A stretch of 64,000 bases of DNA, taken from assembly GCF_007991655.1 (NCBI RefSeq), contig NZ_BJYT01000010.1, forward strand, positions 62,001 through 126,000, read 5' to 3'. The stretch comes from Segetibacter aerophilus. GTDB taxonomy: Bacteria > Bacteroidota > Bacteroidia > Chitinophagales > Chitinophagaceae. The position numbers and the translations under genes were made by a program. Below the pieces are notes generated by a model. The model made no database searches. It was given only the letters and a program-made list of their open reading frames with translations, and was not told the DNA's origin. Below are positions 49,673 to 59,021 of this stretch, piece by piece. Positions within the stretch are counted from its first letter, which is position 1. Each line of letters opens with the position of its first letter.

Positions 49673-49718
49673 TATAAAGACAAAAAGCTGCCGTAACTGG
49701 CAGCTTTTTGTCTTTATA
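49673..49718. terminator. Perfect 20-bp bidirectional terminator
   Basis: The stem 49673-49692 (ending AAAAAGCTGCC) pairs with 49699-49718 (GGCAGCTTTTTGTC...) without mismatch; loop GTAACT. T-runs occur on both strands. It separates the convergent T9SS and histidine kinase genes. Confidence 0.9.
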
Positions 49719-49730
49719 GAAAATCGGCAA

Positions 49731-51074
49731 TTATTCGCTCTTATCAGCCAAAGGAACTTCTACTGTAAAACAGCTTCCTTTACCGAGAGTGCTATCAACT
49801 TTAATACGTCCTTTGTGCACATCAATAACGGTCTTTACGTAACTCATTCCTAAACCAAACCCCTTTACGTTGTGTAGATTTCCTGTGTGAGCTCTGTAGA
49901 ATTTCTCGAACACTCGCTTTACTGTTTCCTTATTCATACCAATTCCATTATCCTGAATTTTTATCTGCAGGTTTTTACCGGTGTTACAAGTCGTAATCTT
50001 TAGCACAAGATTTTCTCTAGAATATTTTATCGCATTATCAAAAAGGTTTGATAAAAGGTTTGTAAAGTGGTTCTCGTCCGCAATTATCTCATCGTTTTTA
50101 GCATCGAACTTCAATTCAACTTTGCCGTCTTTATCCTGTATCTGAAGCTGGTAGTTATTTAGAGCGCTTTCGATTAGTTTGTGCGCATGTACCTTATTCA
50201 TGTCGAGCTTCAACTCTTGCCTGTCAAGCAATGCAGCTTGTAAAATTGTCTCAACATGCTTATTCATCCGCTTGTTTTCTTCCTTGATAATGCCGCTGAA
50301 ATAAGACATCTTTTCGGGTTGCGCCAATACCTTCTCATTCCTTAAAGCGTCCACTGCGAGTGAAATAGTTGCGAGCGGAGTTTTAAACTCGTGGGTCATG
50401 TTATTAATAAAATCCGTCTTGATTTCGCTCAATTTCTTCTGTCGAAGTAATGCCTGAACTGTTACACCAAAAGCTGTAACTATGATGAGTGTAAAGACGA
50501 CGGCAAACATTACCACCCACATCATAGACTCCAACACCTGGATTTTGAAATTTGGAATAATCACGATCAAATGTTCGAAAGGCTCGCGGGGTTGTAATAT
50601 GTCTTCGTTATCCGGCGGCAATATGGGAACAATTATACTTCTGTTATGAACCGTATCATCCGCCTCTTTGAAAAAATTATCGGTCTGAAGTTCTAGCGTG
50701 TAAGCAGACGAATTGGATGTAACACCAAACTCGAAGTGCACGTCTTCAAGACCTTTGCTATTAAATGCTTTTTGAATTTTTTCTTTTATTTCGAAAACGG
50801 AAAAGTGCTGCGATAAAAGCGGTCTACCATAACCAATGGCGTAGTCGTTAGGTAGCAGACTTAAGTTTTGTTTACGGGGAATTTTAAAAAATGGAGCTGA
50901 AGATGCGTGTTTCCCTAATTCGATGGCGGCCTCGGTAGTTGCTTCTTCGGCACCTTTTCTTAATTGCACCTTCCGCAGAAGAGTCATGTCTCTAAACCAA
51001 CTCACCTGCAATACAATTATGCCTAGCAATGACAACGTTATTAGCACAATAATTACAGGGAAAATTCTCTTCAT
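49731..51074 (-). CDS. Sensor histidine kinase, orphan
   Basis: A 447-aa membrane kinase if started at the ATG at 51074 (MKRIFPVIIVLITLSLLGII); an upstream in-frame ATG would add 15 residues that overlap the promoter. Transmembrane helices at about 4-22 and 185-207 bracket a periplasmic sensor region of about 160 residues. H-box NNMTHEFKTPLA with phosphorylated H228, N-box LLSNLFDNAIKYS, G1 DNGIGM and G2 GFGLGMSYVKTV are intact. No response regulator gene is adjacent, unlike most such kinases; ligand unknown. Confidence 0.92.
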   Translation of the reverse strand: MKRIFPVIIVLITLSLLGIIVLQVSWFRDMTLLRKVQLRKGAEEATTEAAIELGKHASSAPFFKIPRKQNLSLLPNDYAIGYGRPLLSQHFSVFEIKEKIQKAFNSKGLEDVHFEFGVTSNSSAYTLELQTDNFFKEADDTVHNRSIIVPILPPDNEDILQPREPFEHLIVIIPNFKIQVLESMMWVVMFAVVFTLIIVTAFGVTVQALLRQKKLSEIKTDFINNMTHEFKTPLATISLAVDALRNEKVLAQPEKMSYFSGIIKEENKRMNKHVETILQAALLDRQELKLDMNKVHAHKLIESALNNYQLQIQDKDGKVELKFDAKNDEIIADENHFTNLLSNLFDNAIKYSRENLVLKITTCNTGKNLQIKIQDNGIGMNKETVKRVFEKFYRAHTGNLHNVKGFGLGMSYVKTVIDVHKGRIKVDSTLGKGSCFTVEVPLADKSE

Positions 51075-51079
51075 CACAG

Positions 51080-51087
51080 CAAATATA
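51080..51087 (-). promoter_or_regulatory. -7 box of the histidine kinase promoter
   Basis: On the minus strand TATATTTG, perfect TAnnTTTG, separated from the kinase ATG by five bases. Transcription should start at or within a base or two of the ATG, giving a nearly leaderless mRNA. Confidence 0.55.
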
Positions 51088-51208
51088 AAGTGAATATCAG
51101 CGTTTAGAAGAGCGCTCACGGGCTTTTATCGTTTTTAACGCGTCCTTGACATCGAAATTTTTTAATTAAAATAGCTTTACAAATCTTAATATGTACTAAC
51201 TTTTCAAT

Positions 51209-51760
51209 ATGACCGAAGTTTTTTCTGGAAAACTTTTAATAGCCGATCCCTTTTTACGAGATCCGAACTTTATGCGCTCAGTAGTTTTTATTTGTGAGCA
51301 TAAGGAAGAGGGATGCTTTGGCTTTGTTTTAAACAGAAGATACGAGCAATTATTAGGAGAGTTATTGAGCGGACTTGAGACTTCAGATTTTCCAGTTTAT
51401 TATGGCGGACCCGTGCAAGTCGATACGATTCATTTTTTGCACCAACGTCCGGATCTTATCCCCGGTGGAGTGGAAGTAACAGATGGAGTAGTGTGGGGCG
51501 GAGACTTTGAAACAATCGTCGAACTTTTAAAAGCCGATGAACTGACACAGCAAGACATCCGTTTCTTTATTGGCTATAGCGGCTGGGGCGAAGGGCAACT
51601 GGAAGAAGAGATGAAATTGAAAAGTTGGATCACAGGAGAAGGCACGCGTAAACTTATATTTCCTACCAACATAGACAACACCTGGAAAGACGCCCTGAAA
51701 CAATTAGGAGGCGAGTATGTACAGATGATTAACTATCCCATAGATCCTCAATTAAATTAG
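51209..51760 (+). CDS. YqgE/AlgH family protein (DUF179)
   Basis: A 183-aa protein with the family core: GKLLIADPFLRDPNFMRSVVFICEHKEEGCFGFVLNR at the N-terminus, YYGGPVQ and FFIGYSGWGEGQLEEEM. YqgE/AlgH has been linked to alginate regulation in Pseudomonas but its biochemical role is unknown. Divergent from the histidine kinase gene, ends at a terminator. Confidence 0.94.
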   Translation: MTEVFSGKLLIADPFLRDPNFMRSVVFICEHKEEGCFGFVLNRRYEQLLGELLSGLETSDFPVYYGGPVQVDTIHFLHQRPDLIPGGVEVTDGVVWGGDFETIVELLKADELTQQDIRFFIGYSGWGEGQLEEEMKLKSWITGEGTRKLIFPTNIDNTWKDALKQLGGEYVQMINYPIDPQLN

Positions 51761-51770
51761 TCCCATAAAA

Positions 51771-51800
51771 AAAGCCGGCTTTATTAAAAAAACCGGCTTT
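51771..51800. terminator. Bidirectional terminator between YqgE and barrel genes
   Basis: AAAGCCGG (51771-51778) pairs with CCGGCTTT (51793-51800); A-run before and T/A-rich after on both strands. Confidence 0.85.
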
Positions 51801-51820
51801 TAAATATTTAGAGGTTTAAA

Positions 51821-52450
51821 CTATTTTAGGGCAAAAACTACCCCCGCGTTAAAACCTACTGTATTTAGATTAGAGATATCATTACGCTTATAATTGGTAA
51901 AATTGTAAGTCGCTCCGATTTTAAAAGCAGTTTGGTTATACTGGTTTCCAAAAGGAATTTTGATACCGGCACCAGCTTGCGCTGAGAAAGGACCTGACGC
52001 TTCTGTTCCACCAAACTCACCCAAGTACTGACCATAATTAATTAAGCTAACACCTGCGGCAGCAGAAACATAAGGTTGAACCTTAGCTGTAGCAGAAGCA
52101 CCTAAAGGCGAAAACGTACCACGCAACATAACCGGAACAATTTCCATAGTATTGCTAACTACGGCAGACACGGTTTCGTTTCCTTGTAATTTGTAGACCT
52201 GGCGGTCATATTTCTGATAATAACTCTGAAAGCCAGAATGTAATCCCAATGAAAACTTCGGATTGAAGGCGTAACTGATTTCACCATAACCACCCCTGTA
52301 TGAAGTTTTACTAATAAAATCATTTTTGAAACTTCCAAGGGGAGTACCCACGTTATACCCGAGCTCCATTTTTAGCTTTTGTTGTGCAGATGCCGAAAGG
52401 GTCAGCATGCACACAAGCAATGTCATAAATACTGCAATATTCTTTTTCAT
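51821..52450 (-). CDS. Outer-membrane beta-barrel protein (porin-like)
   Basis: A 209-aa protein with signal peptide (MKKNIAVFMTLLVCMLTLSASAQ) and an eight-stranded barrel pattern typical of the Bacteroidota outer-membrane family PF13568/PF13505: GYGEISYAFNPKFSLGLHSG, VQPYVSAAAGVSLI, AQAGAGIKIPFG, AFKIGATYNFTNY and a final strand ending FNAGVVFALK. The terminal aromatic/basic residue fits BAM recognition. It lies 7 bases after the DUF4136 lipoprotein gene, so the two are co-transcribed and probably both in the outer membrane. Confidence 0.8.
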   Translation of the reverse strand: MKKNIAVFMTLLVCMLTLSASAQQKLKMELGYNVGTPLGSFKNDFISKTSYRGGYGEISYAFNPKFSLGLHSGFQSYYQKYDRQVYKLQGNETVSAVVSNTMEIVPVMLRGTFSPLGASATAKVQPYVSAAAGVSLINYGQYLGEFGGTEASGPFSAQAGAGIKIPFGNQYNQTAFKIGATYNFTNYKRNDISNLNTVGFNAGVVFALK

Positions 52451-52457
52451 AGATTTT

Positions 52458-53090
52458 TTACTGATTTTTTAAGTACGCTGATTGATTGAATAACATTTTA
52501 ACCTGGTCTGCAGCAGTGGACGAATTGAAAATTCCTGAACCACGAATCAAACCTGTCCAGATTACATTGATCCTGTTGCTGGCAGCGGCATTCTTAAGGT
52601 TGAGCATGTCTATTGAAAGTGCTCCTTCCCTTATAGAATAAGTTGCATAGCTGTATGGGCTGTAGTAACCGTACCCACCGTATCCCCAATAATAAGGATC
52701 GTAGTAACCCCCGTACATGTCATAATAATTTCTGTAGCTAACTATACCGGTTGAGGTATTGTAAATTCTGCTAACGTTGATACCTAGGTCAGGATTAGCA
52801 CTTTTATTTACCAGCGTAAATCCTTTTGCCTGCATCTCTGACTTAACAGCATCGATAAATGCCCGGTCTGTCGCAGTAATTTCTTTAGAAGCCCTTCCGT
52901 CATTGATTACTGCAACGGAGTCAGAAATACTAAATGTTTTGAAAGTCGAGAAATTAACCGTCGAATCATGATCAGTGATATAAATCCGGGATTCTTCTGC
53001 AGTTAGGTTAGCCACAGGATCTTTCGTACAACCACTAAACATTGCACCCAATGCCAGGATTGTGAGCCACAACACATTCTTGCTTTTCAT
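52458..53090 (-). CDS. DUF4136 lipoprotein
   Basis: A 210-aa lipoprotein if started at the ATG at 53090 (MKSKNVLWLTILALGAMFSGC, lipidated C21); the upstream ATG at 53120 gives ten unlikely residues. DUF4136 fold: HDSTVNFSTFKTFSISDSVAV, a region LINKSANPDLGINVSRIYN-like, then a Y/G-rich loop (about 130-155) and the ending NRINVIWTGLIRG...VKMLFNQSAYL. Members are cell-envelope lipoproteins of unknown function. Operon with the barrel gene downstream. Confidence 0.85.
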   Translation of the reverse strand: MKSKNVLWLTILALGAMFSGCTKDPVANLTAEESRIYITDHDSTVNFSTFKTFSISDSVAVINDGRASKEITATDRAFIDAVKSEMQAKGFTLVNKSANPDLGINVSRIYNTSTGIVSYRNYYDMYGGYYDPYYWGYGGYGYYSPYSYATYSIREGALSIDMLNLKNAAASNRINVIWTGLIRGSGIFNSSTAADQVKMLFNQSAYLKNQ

Positions 53091-53339
53091 ATTTTTTCCT
53101 TTTGTTGATTTAATTAACACAGATAATTAATCAAACCAGATGCCTACAAATGCGAAAAAAAATGAAAGACCGCAGGTTTGAACCTTTTTAAGAAAGCTTT
53201 AAATTTTCGACTAATATGATGTAAGCCTTCACTTAAGGACGCATGATTTGCGTTTATCCCGATCTGACGTAACAGCAGGAATGAGATTTTAAATTGTCAG
53301 ATTACTGTCCTTTTTACTTCAAACGGGGGTTAAAAGCAA
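53091..53339. other. Intergenic stretch, nothing recognised
   Basis: Between the DUF4136 lipoprotein gene and the atpC terminator. It must hold the lipoprotein promoter, but no clean TAnnTTTG box, repeat, ORF or RNA fold was seen. Confidence 0.5.
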
Positions 53340-53370
53340 AAAACTCCCAAGCGATTTGCTTGAGAGTTTT
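53340..53370 (-). terminator. Terminator of atpD-atpC
   Basis: AAAACTCCCAAGC (53340-53352) pairs with GCTTGAGAGTTTT (53358-53370) with one mismatch; on the minus strand it is followed by a T-rich stretch. It lies 20 bases past the atpC stop codon. Confidence 0.8.
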
Positions 53371-53390
53371 TATTATTTCACTGAAGAAAT

Positions 53391-53645
53391 TTATACTTCG
53401 GTAACACCCTCTACGAGCACTGTTGCTTTGTTATTCAAGACTTCTACAAATCCGCTTTCTATTGTGAAATTAGCGGCGGTTGTATTTTTATCTTTTATAA
53501 CCTTTATGTTTCCTTTTCCCAAAGCACTTACAAGGGGTGCGTGCCTGTTGAGAACTTCAAATTTTCCATCGATACCAGGTAATTGTACACCATAAACGTC
53601 TCCGCTGTAAAGCCTCTTTTCCGGTGTTAATATTTCTAAAGTCAT
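53391..53645 (-). CDS. atpC: ATP synthase epsilon subunit (short form)
   Basis: An 84-aa epsilon subunit with the beta-sandwich (LEILTPEKRLYSGDVYGVQLPG, FEVLNRHAPLVSALGKG, NFTIESGFVEVLNNKATVLV). It lacks the C-terminal helical hairpin seen in E. coli (about 139 aa), as is normal in Bacteroidota, so it likely cannot do the classical extended-helix inhibition. It follows atpD by 3 bases. Confidence 0.94.
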   Translation of the reverse strand: MTLEILTPEKRLYSGDVYGVQLPGIDGKFEVLNRHAPLVSALGKGNIKVIKDKNTTAANFTIESGFVEVLNNKATVLVEGVTEV

Positions 53646-53648
53646 AGT

Positions 53649-55160
<1,512 letters not shown>

Positions 55161-55181
55161 TTATTGGTCTAAATTTTGGCG

Positions 55182-55189
55182 CAAAGGTA
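55182..55189 (-). promoter_or_regulatory. -7 box of the atpD promoter
   Basis: On the minus strand TACCTTTG, perfect TAnnTTTG, with TTTT about 19 bases upstream. Predicted leader of roughly 30 bases. Confidence 0.65.
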
Positions 55190-55304
55190 AGGGTTAGCAC
55201 TTTATTTTAAAAATTTCGTTGCTTCTTATAGGACTAACTGCGCCAAAGACTGTTTTTTTTAATAATCCTATTCCCAAGCAACCTTCGTTGGTATAGTGTT
55301 TGTC

Positions 55305-55450
55305 TTATTAACGAAACAATTTGAAGGATCTATTAGTTGGCCGTTGCTAACCTAACAAACAACCTTATAATAAGTCGGGGTTTTTAATTTTTATTGACCT
55401 CAAATTGTTTCGGATTGATGAAGGAAGCTGCCAGCAGCTTCCTTTTTTTT
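55305..55450 (+). ncRNA. Candidate small structured RNA
   Basis: CGAAACAATTTGA (55312-55324) pairs perfectly with TCAAATTGTTTCG (55400-55412), closing a 75-base inner region. Nine bases later AAGGAAGCTG (55421-55430) pairs perfectly with CAGCTTCCTT (55435-55444) and is followed by a T-run: a textbook plus-strand intrinsic terminator. No plus-strand gene ends here: atpD runs the other way and engB, 135 bases on, seems to have its own promoter. The two stems do not compete, so this is not a simple attenuator. The simplest reading is an independent RNA of about 140 bases. The promoter is unclear (TATAGTGTTTG at 55292 is close to, but not, TAnnTTTG). No known family recognised. Confidence 0.55.
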
Positions 55451-55573
55451 ACAAGCCTTTTGTAAAGTTTTATTAGGAAGAAGTTGAAAGCTTTCCATGG
55501 AATATTCTTTAAAACAATGCTCGTTCTCTTTCCTCTTGTCTTAAACTGCTCTTAGCTGTTGAAGGTTAATTGT

Positions 55574-55581
55574 TACCTTGC
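55574..55581 (+). promoter_or_regulatory. Candidate -7 box of engB
   Basis: TACCTTGC, two mismatches to TAnnTTTG but in the TTACCTT context seen upstream of atpD and rpoB. It ends four bases before the engB ATG. Confidence 0.35.
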
Positions 55582-55585
55582 AGCC

Positions 55586-56236
55586 ATGTTTATTAAATCT
55601 TCTGAGTACGTTATTTCCAGTCCTGATTATACCAACTGCCCTGCTCCTGACCGTCCTGAATATGCATTCATCGGGCGCAGTAATGTTGGCAAATCATCCT
55701 TGATAAACATGCTTACTGCTAACCAAAAATTAGCAAAGACATCAGGCTCTCCCGGTAAAACTCAAATGATCAATCATTTTGTCATTGAATCTTGGAAAGG
55801 TCAGGAAGCACCAATTGGACATAAAAAACCTGATACCTGGTATATCGTCGATCTGCCGGGGTACGGCTTCGCCAAAGTATCTCAAAGTAGTCGGCGGAAA
55901 TGGGAGCAGATGATCGAAAATTATTTACGAAAAAGAGAAAACCTCGTAAATGTCTTTATTCTGGTAGACAGCAGGCACGAGCCCCAAAAGATTGATCTGG
56001 AATTTGTGGACCAACTAAGAAAATGGGAAGTACCATTTACCATTGTTTTTACAAAAAGCGATAAAGAAAATCAACGAACTATTGCCGCTAACATAAAGGC
56101 CTTTTTTGAAGAGATGAGAAAAACATGGCAGTTTTTACCCCAGCATTTTGTGAGCAGCGCAATTAAAAAACAAGGTAGAGATAAAGTGCTCTCGTTTATC
56201 GAAGAGTGTAACGAACAATTTTATAAAGGAGAGTAA
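55586..56236 (+). CDS. engB: Ribosome biogenesis GTPase YihA/YsxC (EngB)
   Basis: A 216-aa GTPase from the ATG at 55586 (MFIKSSEYVISSPDY); the frame opens 27 bases earlier at a TTG whose residues are not conserved. G1 GRSNVGKS (30-37), G3 DLPGYGFAKVS, G4 TKSD and the SSAIKKQG end are as in the family. EngB helps assemble the 50S subunit. The insertion ESWKGQEAPIGHKKPDTWYI before G3 is typical of Bacteroidota versions. Confidence 0.95.
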   Translation: MFIKSSEYVISSPDYTNCPAPDRPEYAFIGRSNVGKSSLINMLTANQKLAKTSGSPGKTQMINHFVIESWKGQEAPIGHKKPDTWYIVDLPGYGFAKVSQSSRRKWEQMIENYLRKRENLVNVFILVDSRHEPQKIDLEFVDQLRKWEVPFTIVFTKSDKENQRTIAANIKAFFEEMRKTWQFLPQHFVSSAIKKQGRDKVLSFIEECNEQFYKGE

Positions 56237-56320
56237 ACAAGTAATCTGAACTATATGCAGGATTCGGGTCGTTAAATGAATAGAAGGCCCTTTGAAAAAA
56301 TAAAGGGAGACGATCTCTAA

Positions 56321-56347
56321 GGAGGAACTTATTTCCTCCAAAATTTT
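56321..56347 (+). terminator. Terminator after engB
   Basis: GGAGGAA (56321-56327) pairs with TTCCTCC (56333-56339), followed by AAAATTTTT. A second small hairpin, CCCTTT with AAAGGG (56288-56307), precedes it. Confidence 0.6.
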
Positions 56348-56370
56348 TCAATCGTACAAATCCCGGTTCT

Positions 56371-56844
56371 CTAATTCACAACTTTGTTGGCGCAACTGCT
56401 GCTGGCAAAAGCTTCCGGTTTTGCTTTGAAGGCGAAGCCCATTCCGAGTATATAACCCATTGCTTCGCGTAACGCATCGTTACTTTTAAACTGTGGATTT
56501 GTGTTGATGTCTGCATGAACTTCCATGTCGACGTCATAGGTTGTAAACAGGTGACATAGCTCGTAAGCAATCTCTATACTTTTTGCAACCTCAACAAGCA
56601 TTCTCTCTTTGATAGAATACTTCTGTCTTGTTTTATCATTGTTGATGTACATAAAGCCACCATGACCTTCCCTTAAAAAAACAATGACAGTTGCAAACTC
56701 AGTTTCCTGGCCTTTCACCTGGCTGTCGGTTCCAATACAAACTTTTAGTTTATTTCCGGCTGCCGTTTCGTTCTTAATAGCCGTTTCTACCGCTTCTTTA
56801 ATTGGGAGATGAATTGGTTCTCCGCTGAACTTTCTCCAGAGCAT
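56371..56844 (-). CDS. YkuK-like ribonuclease H-like protein (DUF458)
   Basis: A 157-aa protein of the DUF458/YkuK family with RNase H-like fold: LKVCIGTDSQVKG (GTDSQ core with catalytic-type Asp), FATVIVFLREGHGG, a long helix LVEVAKSIEIAYEL and DVDMEVHADINTNP with further acidic residues. Members are found next to stress or sporulation genes in other phyla; activity is unproven. Convergent with engB. Confidence 0.86.
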   Translation of the reverse strand: MLWRKFSGEPIHLPIKEAVETAIKNETAAGNKLKVCIGTDSQVKGQETEFATVIVFLREGHGGFMYINNDKTRQKYSIKERMLVEVAKSIEIAYELCHLFTTYDVDMEVHADINTNPQFKSNDALREAMGYILGMGFAFKAKPEAFASSSCANKVVN

Positions 56845-57039
56845 AATAAAATGGGTTTGTGTAATTTACCCAATATTTTGAAATGGAATTATGCTGATTA
56901 GAAAATTTGTTCAAAAAACATTGAAACCATTGCCATTCAAACTTAGCTCAAGTTGATTAATAACAACGGTTCGGAAATTAAGTAACGAAGAAACACTAAG
57001 AAAAGGATTGCAACACCAGTTGCTTGAAGATCTGCCGAT

Positions 57040-57086
57040 GAAAGTATTGCGTCGCAACGATGATCAATTAAGAAACCAACGCTGGC
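57040..57086 (-). repeat. REP-like dispersed repeat, reverse copy
   Basis: On the minus strand GCCAGCGTTGGTTTCTTAAT, then CATCGTTGCGACGCAATAC. It closely matches the forward half at 30900. A weak forward partner may be at about 56944-56980. The 274-base spacer holds nothing else recognised. Confidence 0.65.
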
Positions 57087-57118
57087 AACATAAAGACTAC
57101 AAGAAAGAAAGCTATTAC

Positions 57119-57910
57119 CTATCGAAAACTAATGAGGGACGTTAAGGGGTATCGAAGGTTCTGATAACTCATCAGGTCGACTTTTACAGAGCCGACTAAC
57201 AAAGGGCTTTCTATTCTCAGCGGAACTTTATTAGCGTCATCACTTACATATACGGTCATTTTTTCTCCACCTTCGAACAACGTTCCTTTTACCAACAAAG
57301 GTTTAAAAACAATTGCCCTGAATTTACCGTACCTGGTTTTTATAGTCTCTTTTCCCTGGTAGCGGATATACATGTTATATACTTCGTTGTCGAGAAAAAT
57401 GGTAAAGGGAATCTTGTCTCCCGGCTTGTACCTGTTAAAATCTATGTTACGAGCATAGTACATTGAACTTACGACATCCTGGATGCAAGAGGGAACTTTG
57501 TAAACGCCCTGCGTTGACAAAGCTGTATTAGCTGTATGGTTAAAAGTGATGTTTTCATATTTCTTATAACCGCCTTCATCCACATTTCTGATAAACTTAT
57601 ACGGAAGCAGGTTACTTGTATCAATGAAGGTTTCGTAGCGGTCGCGGACTTTAAAAATGAAATCGTATTTACTGTTTGTTACGCCAGTACCAACTATGTG
57701 GTACACTGCCTTGTTATTAAGCCTTTCAGTAGTTACAGTAAAGTTGGCAGTACCTGCATTGATATATAAACCAAGGGCGTTATAAAAAACTACTAGCGAT
57801 ATGTTTTCTCCTGCGCTAAAACTATTGTTTCTTATGCTACAGAATTCGTCGCCGGCGCTTAACCGGGCAGAGAAAAGGAATAATAAACCGGAGAGTAAAA
57901 CTTTTTTCAC
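57119..57910 (-). CDS. DUF3108 periplasmic protein
   Basis: A 263-aa exported protein, signal peptide MKKVLLSGLLFLFSARLSAG. DUF3108 features: NSFSAGENISLVVFYNALG, AVYHIVGTGVTNSKYDFIFKVRDRYETFID, KFIRNVDEGGYKKYENITF, GDKIPFTIFLDNEVYNM and RYGKFRAIVFKPLLVKGTLFEGG. It is a beta-rich envelope protein of unknown function. It begins one base after the flippase-like gene ends, so both are translated from the same mRNA and may act together. Confidence 0.85.
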   Translation of the reverse strand: MKKVLLSGLLFLFSARLSAGDEFCSIRNNSFSAGENISLVVFYNALGLYINAGTANFTVTTERLNNKAVYHIVGTGVTNSKYDFIFKVRDRYETFIDTSNLLPYKFIRNVDEGGYKKYENITFNHTANTALSTQGVYKVPSCIQDVVSSMYYARNIDFNRYKPGDKIPFTIFLDNEVYNMYIRYQGKETIKTRYGKFRAIVFKPLLVKGTLFEGGEKMTVYVSDDANKVPLRIESPLLVGSVKVDLMSYQNLRYPLTSLISFR

Positions 57911-57911
57911 G

Positions 57912-58907
57912 CTACTTATTTCTAAACAATTTTATGCCTAGGACGAACAAACTCCCTGCCAAAGCAGGCAAGATTAAGTTAATAAGCCAGATGGTGGAGG
58001 CGGTCAAAACAATCCCTAAAGTATTGGTACTAAAGGCCCCAAATAGAAAAATGCTGATCTTGCCTCTAACACCTAATTCAGCCAAAGCTATTGTTGGAAC
58101 GACGGCCAAAATAAGAAACATAATTGTGATTAGCCAAAAGGCTGTAGCAATATTAATCCCTACGTTGAATATTTGTAACAATAAAAGGTATTGAATAACG
58201 AACACGCTATAACGAAGAATAGAAATTAACAACACCTTTAGAAGTTCCTGCCACCTGAAGTCTTCAAGCTTTTGAATGAAAAAAGCAAATTTTGCAATAA
58301 AGGGAATTTTTTCCAACAAACGGACTAACCAACTCAGTTCAAAATACATACAAACTAGCGCTATCGTTACCACTACGGAACCATAAGCGATGCCGTTAAT
58401 CATGGCAAGTGAAATGTGAACGCTCTGACTTGTTGCATTATAAAACTCTCGTCTTAGTAAGAACAATCCTATCGTACCTAATAACATGGTAACAATTAAC
58501 TGGCTTATGCTTCCCACAAATGTTAGTGTGATCGCCCTTATTCGGTTTCCTTGTTTTATATATAAAATTCGTCCAAAGTACTCACCCGTTCCGTTTGGTG
58601 TATTCATGGCAACGGAGACACTGAGGCCTGATAGAATAGCTTTAAAGGCAGTAAGAAAAGATATTTGTTGAATGTGCCCGATGAGCACTTTCCATTTTAG
58701 TGCTTCGCAACTCCAATTGGCAAGCATTAAAACAATTACAAGTACAGCCTTCCATCCTTGCTCGCCGTAGATAGAAACTTTTATTTGCTGCAGCGCGTCT
58801 TTCCAATCGGGTTGATGAACGATGTTGCGATAAATAGAAAAGGCTAAAAAAATAAATAAAACAGGACCTAAGAAATAATTAAAAAATATTTTAAGACTTT
58901 TGGTCAG
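57912..58907 (-). CDS. Flippase-like membrane protein (LPG synthase transmembrane family; apparent CTG start)
   Basis: A 331-aa polytopic protein of the UPF0104/lysylphosphatidylglycerol synthase transmembrane family with about eight helices and the family core GLSVSVAMNTPNGTGEYFGR. The first ATG in frame (58727) would remove the first helix. Upstream the frame reads TKSLKIFFNYFLGPVLFIF, then SIYRNIVHQPDWKDALQQI, the normal N-terminus, with no ATG, GTG or TTG before a stop at 58938. CTG at 58907 is the best start, 17 bases after a perfect TAGGTTTG promoter box. No soluble synthase domain is present. It probably flips a lipid; which one is unknown. Confidence 0.82.
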   Translation of the reverse strand: MTKSLKIFFNYFLGPVLFIFLAFSIYRNIVHQPDWKDALQQIKVSIYGEQGWKAVLVIVLMLANWSCEALKWKVLIGHIQQISFLTAFKAILSGLSVSVAMNTPNGTGEYFGRILYIKQGNRIRAITLTFVGSISQLIVTMLLGTIGLFLLRREFYNATSQSVHISLAMINGIAYGSVVVTIALVCMYFELSWLVRLLEKIPFIAKFAFFIQKLEDFRWQELLKVLLISILRYSVFVIQYLLLLQIFNVGINIATAFWLITIMFLILAVVPTIALAELGVRGKISIFLFGAFSTNTLGIVLTASTIWLINLILPALAGSLFVLGIKLFRNK

Positions 58908-58924
58908 GAGGTGTAAAATTTTGC

Positions 58925-58932
58925 CAAACCTA
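58925..58932 (-). promoter_or_regulatory. -7 box of the flippase-like gene
   Basis: On the minus strand TAGGTTTG, perfect TAnnTTTG. It leaves about 12 untranslated bases before the proposed CTG start and makes a start at 58727 unlikely to be primary. Confidence 0.5.
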
Positions 58933-59021
58933 CTAAATTATAATTCCACAACCATTTATACCGCAAGGTGGTAGTATGATAGATATAGATAAGTTACTTT
59001 CACGCTCAGTTATAAATAGCA

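Noticed and set aside
56957-57142. Plus-strand frame with coding-like LQHQLLEDLPMKVLRRNDD
   Set aside because: It overlaps the end of the DUF3108 gene on the other strand and includes a dispersed repeat copy; no conventional start before an internal ATG. Too weak to call a gene.
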